Assembly (NCBI GenBank): GCA_037576195.1
Contig: CM075101.1
Location: 23,560,001-23,624,000, forward strand
Reading direction: 5' to 3'
Origin: Phytoseiulus persimilis
Taxonomy: Eukaryota; Arthropoda; Arachnida; Mesostigmata; Phytoseiidae
Length of the DNA stretch: 64,000 nucleotides
Both the position numbers and the translations under genes were made by a program. This document shows, piece by piece, positions 25,071 to 37,500 of this stretch. Every line of letters begins with the position of its first letter. Within the stretch, counting starts at the first letter, position 1. Below the pieces are notes generated by a model. The model had not been told where the DNA came from and made no database searches. It worked only from the letters and a program-made list of their open reading frames with translations.

Positions 25071-28000
25071 CGATCGTCTGGATGAAGCAGCAGCGAAGCG
25101 CAAGCGACGGTCTAAACGGCGAACGGGGAACCGTTCAGCTGGGCAGTCCGGCAACAGAATCGAAATTTGAAAAGTCGGAACGGGGAGATCGAACCAGCGC
25201 CCGCCGCGTCGGCTGCTATTTAATCGAATACGAATTTGAAAGCGAACGAAATTCTCCCAAAGCAACCGAACTGAACGAAACGGATCGCGGTTAACGGAGG
25301 ACTTCGTGAAGCCGATCAGTCTTCGAAATGAAGTCATCTTTTTTCAAACAATCGCGCGTGCAACGTTTGCCTGAAGTTCTTCTTTCGATCGCCAACTCGC
25401 CGGAGCATAGGCTTTGCCTCGCTACGATCCGAAACCTTTTGCTTTAAACATGTGATCGAGCATGGGAGTTCTTTGATGTCGCATCGATGCGACACTTTTC
25501 TTCGCGGTCGCCCGCTCCCGAGGCACCGCTCGAAATCCAGGATCACTCGTTCGAGCTATTCCGCGATCCTTGCTCGTAATTATATCACCCGATCCCCGAT
25601 GCAGGCGAGCAGAGACGGAGCGCGCCACGTATTCATCGTCAAGCACTAAGGAATAATCAGAGCAGTGCCGATTCCAACGGAACCTGCCGTTCGACTGCGG
25701 AATCTTTTTTTCGGCTCAGCGATCACGGCACGAATTAGTAGTCAGCACGAATCGGACGTACGGTCGCTCTGACGAGGAGAACCTAATTACACGAATGGGA
25801 TCCGTTCCATCGAGCTTCGGATCCTCCATTGCGGGTTTCAAGTTCACACTGAAATTGATTCCTCACCGTCTGCTGTCGGAATGAGGAACGTGCAGAAAGT
25901 TTCACGAGTACCTTCCGCTCGAGCCGGGCACGATGAGCTGCACTGAACTAAAAAAGTTAAGCTAACGACATCGGAAGCGCAGCTCGATGCTGATGATACC
26001 GCCGATGGTGCCTAAGCGATGCGGGAGCATATGGTCGATTTCTCAGATGATTCCGAGTGCATCGGTTTCCATCCCGCGTTCACCACACGGCCGGCAGCGG
26101 GAGGCAAGGCAGGCCAACCGAGCGAGCGAGCAAGCGGTCGTCCAGTCCGAGAGTTGCTCGGCGGTTGTTTCTCCTTGAGTTTTTCTATTTGACGAGCTGG
26201 TGGACTTGTGGTAATTGCTCGAGGGACATAATTGCGTTGTGGTCTACCCTGAGCGTTTAGAGGAGGTTTCGCACGCCACGGACCGCCATCATCTTGGATG
26301 GTCCGCCGGCCCAGCCATCGAGTCGGTGCAGTTGACTAGCCTGCTCGCTCGATGGCTCCTTTTTCAAACTAAAGTGGATCTAACGTTAAGCCCTAAGGTA
26401 AGCGGCACACGATGGGTGTGGACCGTTTTTGAACGACATACACACGAAGGTCTCTCGAGCTCGCGGCCCCTTATTCCTCTCTTCTGGTTACTTCGTCCGC
26501 ACTCTATAGAGTAAGCGAATACGACGTTCCGAGCGATGGGCACCCGACTGATAGGATGAGTTTGGATCATAGCTCAGGAAACATCCAGCGTTTCGAGGTA
26601 GGATTCCGAGCTCGGCTCACGAGCGCCATTCGAGAGGATCCCGTTCCTCGCCAATCTTAGATCTCCGACCGGACATGAGGGGTCGCGGACCCACGTCCAG
26701 GAACCTGGATCCGAGCAGGATTCACATTCCGAGATGCATCGTGAATATTTGTGGAACTCTCATGTGCGAATCATCCATTCGTTTAATACGGGTTGAGTCA
26801 TCCTCGCATCATTTTGCTTGAATAAGCAGCGCGTGAAACTGAAACGGTCTTGCGGCCCTTTTGGGCTTGCTTGAAGGAACCAGAAAACAATCACCATCGC
26901 GGAGTCTCCAATGGGCTCGATGCACTCGCATAAATTCTTTATGTCGCTCTCATTTAGGGGGACTTAATGCGGGGCGTATTCTGCGGCTGATGCGCCTTCT
27001 CGAGAGGATTTTTCACTTTTTTTCGTTTTTCGGTTCCGGTCGTTTTGCATAAATTATTATACGATACAGACGAGGAATTTTAATGCCTTGACGGCCTCGA
27101 AAATCAACAACGACAGCCGTGGCAGGCGGCAACGAGCTGAACAGCAAGCGACATCGGAGGACATTAGTGGCGAGCAACACAGTGTGATAATAACTCCGCT
27201 CCGTAGTCACGAGAAAACGTGACCACGCTTTCGAGCGCAGCTCAAAAGTGAGTAGCTGCGGTGAAATAATCGTTTTCATGTGGAAGCTTCGAGTTTCTCA
27301 ATAAAGCAACCGAAGGGAAGGGGTAACACACCACAAGCCATCAACGAGAACAGCATCGCGGTAAAACAAACATTGAAGGGGTTTTGATGAGAAACTCTCA
27401 TCGCTGCGGCTTCTGTAGCATTTGCACACTCAGAAAATGACCGTTTCCCATCAAGTCTTGAAATCAGTCCATTCTTGAAGTTCGTTCCATGATGTTGGAA
27501 ACCATCCGCCCAGAGCCGATGGCCCTGTCGAACTTGGTCAAAGTCTCAAAACGAGAATCCACCGCACTCCGAAAAACACTGATCGAGTCGGCCCATGTGG
27601 CCTGGTCAGCTGACCGTTAAACAATTTTTAGGATTGCCAAAGCAGGAGCATGCCGCTCGGAGCAATGCATCATGCCGTCGGAGCCATTAGGCATCGAGTT
27701 AGGAGACCGAATGTCCAGGCCGGCATCCTACACAGGCCAGCAAGCTGCTGGCTTCGAGTTTGTTTCGGTTCCAGTGGATTTAGCCAGCCAATGTTACTAC
27801 ATTGAGTAAGCTGGCGACAACGTGAGTCTGCTCTGAATCGTACGTGCCTGACTCAATGCTACGTGTCCGAGGCCAAACACGTGACTGTTGTACGCTGCGT
27901 AGATACGCTATGGATAACATACATAACATATGCCGCGTCGAGGTACATAGACGGTAGCTCGCTACCGAGCGTCAACGACCGCCAGACACCGGGACAGACT

Positions 28001-28087
28001 GACACACATACAGACTAACAGACACATACGCAGCTCTGTCACAGGATCGGTTTTGACAACCTCGGTCGTGTTTGTGTAACGAGTTCG

Positions 28088-28160
28088 ATGGTGGCCCACA
28101 TCCAGGCCATCTCGAAGGCCGTGAACGAGGTGGGCCAGAGATGGATCGCACGGAGCCCGA
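28088..28160 (+). CDS. Candidate short exon with G/C-rich third codon positions
   Basis: An ATG opens a frame MVAHIQAISKAVNEVGQRWI in which almost every codon ends in G or C, standing out from the flanks. The minus strand of the same bases is also open, so the strand is not certain. A weak donor lies nearby (CGG|GTTTGT, about 28170). Confidence 0.2.
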
Positions 28161-28179
28161 TCAGAGCCTGTCGGGTTTG

Positions 28180-30880
28180 TCATCGCCTAGGCTCGGCTGT
28201 CGTCGGAGCGTCCTTTGGAAACACCTGCCGCTACTTTCCGTCCTCATCGGAACTCGCGGCGGCCGTAGTCGGAACTGTTCAACGAAAGCAGGGTGGATTT
28301 AGAAGTATCCGCTGGCCGACTGCGGACTATCCGCAGGGTGTGGTGGCCGATAGGCGCTTTTGAAGTACGCTCAATACCGGAACCCTCTGGCTATTCATTT
28401 CTATTCCTAGTACAAAGCTCAATTGTTATAAGTTTTGCTTCCGTTGCCAATCGGGCGGGTTTTTTCGACGAATACGGCTGACTCCTACTGGAACTCGCGA
28501 AGGCCCTCGTTCGAGCTCAGAGCTTTGCTTGGGTTCTGTTACCTGTGAATATGAACAGTTCTGTTCTCTCATTCGAAGAAGTTCTCTCCCCTACCTCTAC
28601 AAAAGGAATCCAATGCCCCGTCACAATCATTTCGCACATCGCTTGTTTTACAGCAGAAAAAAAAGAACAAGTTTCTCGGCCGACCGGGACTCCAGAAACG
28701 CGGCCCGGTGCACTATCAGAGGAAGATAAGAGAACAACACGAACATGTCACGCATCGTTCATGACGAACGGATTCGGTCGCTGTTACCTGATGCTCGTTT
28801 CAACACGTACTCGGAATCGTTGCCGCGAGATAAAGAAGATTCCTTCCGTTGATATGCGGTGACCGGAGCTGCAGTGTACAATCGCGCTCGTTCAAAAACA
28901 AACAATTTCACGCATGAATTTCTCAGCAAAGGCGAACGCACAAACTCATTCGCAAACGGCCGCGGGAGCAGCTGTATTAACGTAAGTAGGAGTAATTAAA
29001 CATCGTTACGGGTGTTGTCGAGTGCAGCCGGAAAAGTGACTCGGCGGAATGAATATTTCTCATTACATGTTGAGGTTATCTCCGTATTTGTTTCTCGCGA
29101 GGTCTCCTTGCTGTTACGGGATTGGAGTCTCGTTTGAGAACTTTTATTCACGACGCGCAGCGATCCGGCGTGAAGTGGACGGTTGGGAGACGATTCTCGC
29201 TTTGCGGCCGCGTCTCCCTCATGCCGCATCGTCAAGCCGTTTCCTGAGGGCACAAAGGCGTTGAAAAGAACTTCGGCCTGGGCGTTGTAAATTTAATAAC
29301 TCTGAAATGATCGTCCTCAAATTAAGCTCGTCTTGTAGGTACAACACGCCGGCCTTCCACCTGTTGTCCGACGAGACAACATCTCAGTGGAGGCTCGCTG
29401 AAGCCTCCGCTCCATCGTGCGCGTCCCGCTGGTCTGTCACCGAGTGACTCCGTTGGAGAACTTTCTTGGAGCGGGTTCCGAAACAGCTCCGGTTCCGATG
29501 CGATCGAGGAATCGACTGGAGAAGCGGTGCTCGGAGAGCACCCCCAGCTCCGATGATGTGGCGGGCTGAGACGGATTCAGATCGAGCCATCGGGTAGATA
29601 GGCTTGGAGACGTGACGCGTGCTCGCTCTATTCCTTCCCGAGCCGCCTTGGTTGGGAGCTATCGAGGGAGAGTAAGCAGTTTGATCGCAGGCATCTACAG
29701 GGGCCTTGGATTCTGTTCGTCGTGGTCGTCGTCCAAGTCGACGTTCACAATCGTCGTCCGACCGCCGAGAAGACATGGATGGATCTCTGCTGCCGCTGCT
29801 GCTGAGGGGATAATTGCAGCCCTGTAAATAATTAATTTTATTTGGAAGAAGAAAAAGTGAAGCCAGTCGACGGGCTCTCATACAGTCGGTCGGGCTCCGC
29901 GTAGTCAAGCTCCAGACAGCGCGCTAAGAGACAGCCCGGCGAGCAAGCAACGAACGAAAGAACGAGTATCGGGCTCACAGATTTATGATAATGTGACTCC
30001 AGTGCTGTTCTCTGTGCCGCCGACGTCGATCTTGAAAAACGCTCCCCCTCTCGCTCACGGTATAGTTCTTTCTACTTCGTTCAAGTTCCCGGACTACGGC
30101 ATTGAAAAAGGAAACAGATGAAGTTTATCGAGTCGGCGCAGCGGATCACTCAAGGCGCCCACCGTGGAACCTTTGAATATCGGAGAAGAATTGATACGAA
30201 AGATAGGTCACATGTGCAGCCGGTGTCCCTTCATTGTCAGAACTGCTGGCAGCATTGGAATCAGTGGCGGAAGCTTACAGCTCCATACGAGCCGGCTTCA
30301 GTACTCACCAGAACGAAAGTCCAAAGAACTCCAAAACCGTCCATCAGATAGCGATTGAACGAACTCACTCCACGGCCTGCTGCGGAGAGCAAACCCTGAA
30401 TTCAAGTGCTGTACGGCGATTGAAGGAATTCTGTCATTGAGCAGCTTTAATGCTTTTCCGTAAACGCTATCTCTGTACACGACGACCGGGCAGCGACGGA
30501 CGCGATGATGATGATGACGACAAGAAAAAGGGGAACGAGCAGAGGCAACCTGAGCTTTCTTGAGACATTTTAATTACACGTTTCAGAGTTGCCACGGACG
30601 ACACGACATTCTTGCTTGCTGAACCTCCTCACAAACTTCGGGGGAAGGAAAACACACGCGCATACACACACACACACAGCGCAGAATCAGTGCACCCGTC
30701 GAATTCATGAATCGCCCGGGCAATCGCGATTCACTTCTAATACCCCCTTCTTCGCTCACTTAATGAAAACGGATTCATGGGATGCTTGATATGAAGACTG
30801 CTCGGTAGACCAACCCCTGATACGACGACTGCAATATCAAGCTCCCCTGAGATGATCCTTGCGATCGAGCCTGGACGTTC
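28180..30880. other. No gene recognised
   Basis: Apart from the short CA repeat at 30664, a GAT triplet run (30503-30520) and the weak frames leading toward the 31.1 kb candidate, I see nothing that can be supported. Confidence 0.55.
30664..30679. repeat. (CA)n microsatellite
   Basis: Short CA repeat, about 15 bases. Confidence 0.9.
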
Positions 30881-31081
30881 AGCCGTTTGATCATCCGCTA
30901 CCATCCATGTATCCATTTAGGTCGCTGGAAAGGAGGATTTTATCCAGCCATCGAGGGAGTCCGATGCCTGGATCTCCTCGCTCACTTGGCACTCGGGTGT
31001 TTATCTCCGATGTCTCGTCCTTGCGCCCCATGTCTCCATGGATGTTGTTAAGAGAATAACGCGCTACTTTCTAAGCTCTAC

Positions 31082-31345
31082 TCCTGAGTTTCCAGGATCA
31101 ACCTCCGAGTCATCGCAATAAACATCCTCGCTAAAACAACCATCATTAACCTCTCGAGTTCGATGAAATTCGCCTCTTCTCTGCGTCACCCACTTGAACC
31201 ATTTGTCTACACCTGCATCAGACGGGGCACCTGTTCCAAAGTAAACAATTTCTGTTCGGCTCTCGGCTTCGTCAGGCCGAGGACGCCATCGACTCCGAGA
31301 TCGAATTTCAAGCTCTGACCCTGACTCCTCTGACCCTGATTCAGA
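31082..31345 (-). CDS. Candidate coding exon, unrecognised, acidic/serine start
   Basis: This is an 88-codon minus-strand frame with no Met, opening with a Ser-Glu-Gly repeat (SESGSESGSELE) followed by protein-like sequence including EIVYFGTGAPSDAGVDKWFK. A weak acceptor at its start (CCCGTAG) would join in phase to a frame at about 31396-31554, and a donor GTAGAG at its end would lead to another protein-like frame (DETSEINTRVP..., about 30895-31020). No family is recognised. The stretch is longer than typical chance frames of similar composition, but this is weak support. Confidence 0.3.
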
Positions 31346-31559
31346 CTACGGGTATCGGTTGTCCGTCATAGTATAGGTGAGGAATCCTTCGAGATCACAA
31401 CTCGACGCAAGGGAACCTGATTCACTGCCTCGAAGCCTCTACTTTGATCCATCATTCTCGATTTCGCTTCGCTATTCTCAAATGGCGAATCCGACATCGC
31501 TTCACACGCTGTGGCACCAGCTCTGTGGACTGCAACGCTGTCACGAAATTTCATCTCCT

Positions 31560-34500
31560 TCTATGTTCAACCCCATCTTGATCTCTCCTAACCACATCGT
31601 TCCCCCTGGGAGGAGTTCGGCCCACTCGGCATCCTGAACCCTCTTCAAGCAACCCGACCCGATTGAGGGAGTGTGCGAGGGAGGGAGAAACGGCGCGCGA
31701 AAGAGGGCGATAATCAGCGAGAAGCAAATGGTGGTGGAGGTTCGCGGAGTGAAACGCAGCCCGAGCAGGAGCGAGCCATCTTTACCACCACCAACAAATT
31801 ATTTGCTCGGATGGCTAGTTCGCCTGTGTTCATATCGAGACGAAACTCTTATGGTCTCGCGAATCTGATCCGTCGTTTGACGACATTCGGAATTCGTGCC
31901 CCCGGATATCCGCGTCATCTGGAAGAGTCAGACAGCGAAGTCAATGCTAACGTTGACGCGTTCTTAGTCCGCTGATTCACCCCTGCAGAAAGCTGGAGGA
32001 GACGACGACGCCGAGGGCACCAGCGGCGGGCGGTAGCCACTCCTATCTCCCTCCTGGCTAGTCGATGACGATGTTGAGAAAAAAATAAAGGAGAAAACAG
32101 CGCTAGCCAGCCAACGAGCCTCTTTGCATAAATTTGTCATTAATGGATTGTGTATGCGTGTCCGACCGAGCCGTTTCTGCTGCAGGAGCGGACGTTGAAG
32201 TGGAAAAAAAAACGATACGACGTCGACGATAGTGTCCCATGTCGGCGACAAGGCAGGAACCCGTGCGCAATATATTGAGGAAACGTTGCTCATGCAGCCG
32301 GCTGATCATACCGAGCAGCTAGCCAACTACCGAAGCTACAGCCATAGACTACAAGTCGGCCCATTTCGAAATTCGCGAGCGACGTATGCTCAGAAATGAG
32401 GTCGACAAACAATAGACACCGCATTGCTATCGACGGGTCACGGTCGCTACGCCCAACAGACTATAGGCAGTTCACTAAGCCGCCACAATTCGACTAATGA
32501 GGAGCGATACGATCGTTAACGGTCGGGACCGCGGAGGTTTTCCACAATGCAGTTCGATCGACCTGGAGTTCGCACTCCAGCTCCTCGTGAATCGGAGAAA
32601 GGGTTTCCCGGCTCCGAACGTTCCGGGTCCCTCGGAATTGCGACAGCGCCGACGAAAATAAAGTTCGATACCCGGTCATTCGCGCTCCGATGTTCGGATG
32701 CGAGTGTATGTACGCGTGTGTATCGAGATGGCCCGAGGGTCAGCCAGTCCCTCGAAGCACGCCGCTCAGTGATCTGTGTGGGAACCTCGAGGTGGGAGCG
32801 TTCAGTGGGACGGTTCTCACCGTTCCGGCGGAGCTGTGTCCGCGGAAAACTCGGCGGAACGTTTTCACGGTGTTCCGGATGGACAACGTTCCTGGAAACA
32901 TTCCGGGACCAGCACGACGCAGAGCCTGGCATGTGGTCACTTGACGGCTGAGGTCGTTATTCGAAATATGAAACCACCCATCATTCTTAACCCCTTCAAA
33001 GGCCTCAGGCAACAAAGGATAGATGAACTCCGAGGGGGATGTGTTCGCTCTTCCCGGCAGCTTCCAATGGCGGCTCTGGCATCGGGTGATTCGAGTCCTT
33101 CGAGCAATCCCGGAACCTATGGATTGCTGCTCCTCCGAACAGCAGGAGTCCGAGTTCATGAGATCACCATTGGAAACAGTTTCTGTTCTCATACTGAGGT
33201 TGCGAGGCGACCGGGAAGAACGTCACCCTCGTCAGGGCCGAAGTATTTGAGGAAGTCTCCATTGTCAACAGACGAGATTATGCGATGCGAGTCTCTCACA
33301 CCTATGCGAAACGAGCGCTTCCGCTCGCAGCGGCCCGAGCCTCTGATTCCCTCCTCAATTAGTGCCGGGCGCTCCTTCATTCAGCAGTTTATGTTGCAAA
33401 CCCCAAGCGTCGGCGAGCTTTGTCTCAGTTCGAGTATATAGAATGGCTGGTGCTTGTGGAATACGACAAGCAAACGAGTGGTGCGCCTCGTTCGTGGAAC
33501 AGGAGCCAAAGCAGTCAGTGGAGATTCTCCCCAGCAGCAGAGGAAGAAGAAGGGTCGTTGCTTCTCGAAGGGAGGCGGACCCGGTCGCCACGCCCAATTC
33601 CCCTCCGAATGCCCCCTCTCCCCCCCGGTTACCCCGAATCTCCCCGGAACGTGGGACAACAGGGAGCGGGAAGAAGGAAAACGAACAAAAGAATCGACCG
33701 AGGAAAAGGGAAGCCACCAAACGGAGGAATGTTCGTTCGTCGCAACTCGCATCGAGGCAACCGGACGGGAAGCCAACTGAGCACCGGTGATGCCTCTTAA
33801 CAATTCCTGGGTTTGATCTTGACTTACTTCCCACGCTGGGAAATGTTTTCTACGTCACAGTAATCCACTCAGATCGGGTGCCTCGACCCATGAGATTCTT
33901 CGTCATTTTCCGAGCGGACCCTCGCAGAGTAGAGCGCTATGCTTCGGCTCGCGAGTTTCTATCCACAAAGATTCGGTTCGAAATTGACTGGATTTGACAC
34001 CGAGGAAGGTGATCGCCGGGAGGAAGAGGCGGACCGAATCATTCTCCTCGCTAAAGGATGAGGACGATGGAAGGAGGAATGAAGAATGAACAATGCGAGG
34101 AAGCCAGCCGCAAATTGGGGAGAATCTGCTTCTAAAGCTCAGGCGAACAAAATCGTGTTTTCCTGAGAAACACGCCGCGTGATCGCAAAAGGGCGGGCGT
34201 TAGCTTGCATGCGCTCGCCTCCTCAGGAACGATGTCGAAAGGAAGCCAACATGTAGCTTTCTGGAGTTCATCTCCAGGGGGGATCTCCTAAGACTCAGAT
34301 CCGCTTGCTTTCACGCAACAGTAACACCGACGCGACGGCGTGACTTTCAGTGAGTTATTGGCAGCTGCAAAGACTTTGTAGGCGACCTCCAAGCTGACAT
34401 TCAGCTCGATGCGACTCGTTTCGTGCGCTCACGCAGTCGCACGACTGCACGGAAGTTTGGAACATTGCTCCCGCTGTAACGGTCGCAGGGTATGGAACAG

Positions 34501-37500
34501 AGGAGTCGGACAGCTTGAGAGAGCTAGATTTCGAACACGTTTCAGCTGGCTTCTTTTGGGTTTCGCGAATGAAGAGCGCTTTGATGAGTTGACGAATTCG
34601 ATTGCAGGTGTCTTAATTCTAGGAGTAACGTTCACCGTAGGATCCACCGAACGCGCCATCAACCGGCGTTTCACCGATTCGACTTTCCCGGATCCAGCCT
34701 CTGCCCAAACCTGGAATCCTTCAACGAATCCAAGGGATCTGGAAGTGTTGCCATTTTCGATCAGGGGTGGTTCCCAGTGTCGATCCTCGATTCTTCGCAC
34801 TGCTACCAGCGCATTGCGCGTTCCCTAGAACTCGAAGCAGACCGTTTCAATTGGTTCCGTTCACAACCTCCACAGTGTGCGCGGAGCGCCGTGATAATAA
34901 ATGTGCAGATGTGTAAGTGCGTACACTCGTACGGCAGAGTGCTCCAGTGACCGAGCCGGGCCATACGCAGGCGAAGTGTTTGTAACATACCTGGTGTAGT
35001 ACGTGCCGCGATGAATGCATGCTCGTGCACGATAGCATCGCTTGCTTGCTCACTCACCCACTCCCGCGCGCTCGCTCGAAGAGAGCGACTCCACCCGATG
35101 ATTTTCTCCGCGATTATCGCCATCACATGATCCACATGTAACTTTCTGCTCGTTCTGACCTCGTCTCAACTGCTCGGTGTCTTTGAGATCACGGCGCCCA
35201 CTGCAAGCACAGAAGCCTCTCAGGAGCTCAGGGATCACAGCGATTAGAAGGACCTCGCTTCATCGATTCCAGACCGAGACTGCAGATCACCGCTTATGGC
35301 GCGAGGGTCGGGCGCCCGAACTCCTCCATTCGGAACGACAACGTGTTGACAAACGAGGCGGTCGATGTCACACTCCGGTCTGTATCATCTCTCGGTCTCA
35401 GACGAGCCGATGTCCACGGAGAAAGATTGCACCAGGGCATCATCAGGCTCAATATATTAATGAATCGGACACATGTCCAGTGGCTATCATACATGGCTGA
35501 CGACAAGTCGCCTATTAGGAGTGCATTATTTCTGATTTATTCGTGCGTTTCTCTTAAATAATAGGCGCGCGAGTCGCTTTGCAGCGTAGATTGAATGCAA
35601 CGCATAATCACGCTCGCCTAATGTCTGCGACAGTAATCAATTTCGACGTCGCAGCACTTCACCGAAATTCTTCTTTTCCGAAAAAACGCTGTTGCGTCAA
35701 GCACCGAGACTTATCTCCCTCGCTAGCGTTCAATGGTACCGGGCCGTTGCCGTCGTGCCAGGTGACGGCATTGCTCACCTCTGTGCGTGCCCACCACTGT
35801 GCTCGGGACGCTTCCTGACAATCGAGAATGTCGGTCATCTACGAATCGAGCCGTTTTCAGCAAGGCAAAGTTGCTCGCTGTGCCGATCACGAGCTTCCCG
35901 GAGGAAAATCCTTCTCGAGCTCCAGGGTTCGTGCTCGGGTCGCACGAGGGATACTCCTACGAGGTGTTCCAGTGAATTCCAGCCCAGCCCCGTCCAGTTT
36001 AAATTAAAATTCAGAGTAAATCAGATCAACGTCGGGTCATCTCCTCGAGCCGGTGCGTCGGGGCGTTGCGACGTGTGTTGAGACAATTTTCGGCGAACGT
36101 TTAGTGTTTGGCAATTAAGCCCAGCTCTCCGATCGGCAGGACGGAACGGGACTGGTCTTTCTCCGAACGTCTCCTAACGTCGACAGCCGTCATATCACAT
36201 TCAGAGAGGATTTGTTCGGTGCCGCTCACGTGACTCTTCAGCTTTGTCGAACGGCCGCGTGCAGATCGACTCTCTGCATTGGCTCAGCGCGGACACGACC
36301 GGGAAAACCCAGGACCAGGATCGCGAATCCTGGGTTCAGGGGAGGTCACTTCGGCTATCCCGTGTCCTGGCACCGTGACTCGCTGTGGACATGAGCTCCT
36401 GTGTCCCCCGGTGCAGGTGAGCCCCGGTGCGGGTTTTGAGCCTGGGTCGCAGTCTTCGGGAGAGATAGACTCCCTTCTCGGTATATCGGGTCGAGCGCGA
36501 CGTATTTAACATTTATTGAATTCCGTTGTAATTACTGAGCGACTGGGCTATCTAAGCACCGAGCTGGCCGAAACACACCGTGTCGCTAACCTCGTGCTCG
36601 TCATCGAGCTCAGACTCATTGGTCGCCACCACCAAACCTCAGCGGCTTCACCTGCTGGCTCAGGTGCCGTCAGCGTTCAGAGAAGAGAATACACGTCTAC
36701 AGAAGCTCAAACTGGACTAGAATCAGGCTCAATATTGTACCGAAGCTTGCCAGACGAGCCGGAGGGCGAAACTTCGAGCTGATGGCCGGCTGGTCCGTCG
36801 GCCGCTCGATTTGTCGGTCAGCGGGGCGGACACGAGGTTTTCGGGCTGAGAGCAACACCGACTGTTGGGTGTGGTTTGTCATTATACACTCATTAAGTTT
36901 GATCGTGTTGACGAATGAGCACACATGAAGTACCGCACGTTATTCCAGTCATCTGCGAAACTCAACCATCGATGAGATGCCTATTATGCCCCGCTGATTA
37001 CAGACCGCTGCCTTCCGGAATCCTGATTCGATCGAGGACCGTATCAACGAGACTTCCGAGCCGATTCGGGGCAAACTCGATCAATCTGAGATCGAAAATG
37101 AGGTAGACCCATTGAATTCCGCGCCCAGTTCGGCGCTTGCGCACGAAAGAGGGTGAATGGAAGACAGAGGTCAGGTGGATGACGCGGTCGTAGCACTCAG
37201 TCAGACTTCATACGGTCCTGGTCGGAGATTCCTCTCCTCCTCCTCATTAGCATGCTTCAATCAAATGTGATCCGATGTCTCACGCAGACATATCGTCAGA
37301 CGATGGTCGAATGCTTCTGATTCGCCGCAAGATGAGTTGACAGTCTGACCACTATCGAGACACTCAGAGCATTCGAGATTGCAAAGCAGGATTGATTCGA
37401 AGCATCAACTGGGGCCGTTCGACGGTCGCGATGCTCGGCCGGCCGACCCTTCATTCAGACATTTCGACGAGTCGGCTTGACGGTGCGGATGTGTGGTTCG

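Larger units (their letters stand above)
12999..28087. other. Gene-poor stretch, no gene recognised
   Basis: Holds the trinucleotide and tetranucleotide repeats and the TATA/hairpin listed separately. Weak protein-like forward frames between 13000 and 13455 do not join. Long frames at 15949-16557 and 24603-25337 (both minus) are rich in Arg, Ser and Leu with no motif. A GCC triplet run is at about 23690-23710. I see nothing else in it. Confidence 0.55.

Noticed and set aside
24603-25337. 244-codon minus-strand frame
   Set aside because: The composition is that of a shadow frame, it runs across the tetranucleotide microsatellite, and no domain is seen.
33355-33834. Cluster of overlapping frames on both strands
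   Set aside because: All six frames are open together because the DNA is short of T-starting stops; compositions are Arg/Pro/Ser-rich.
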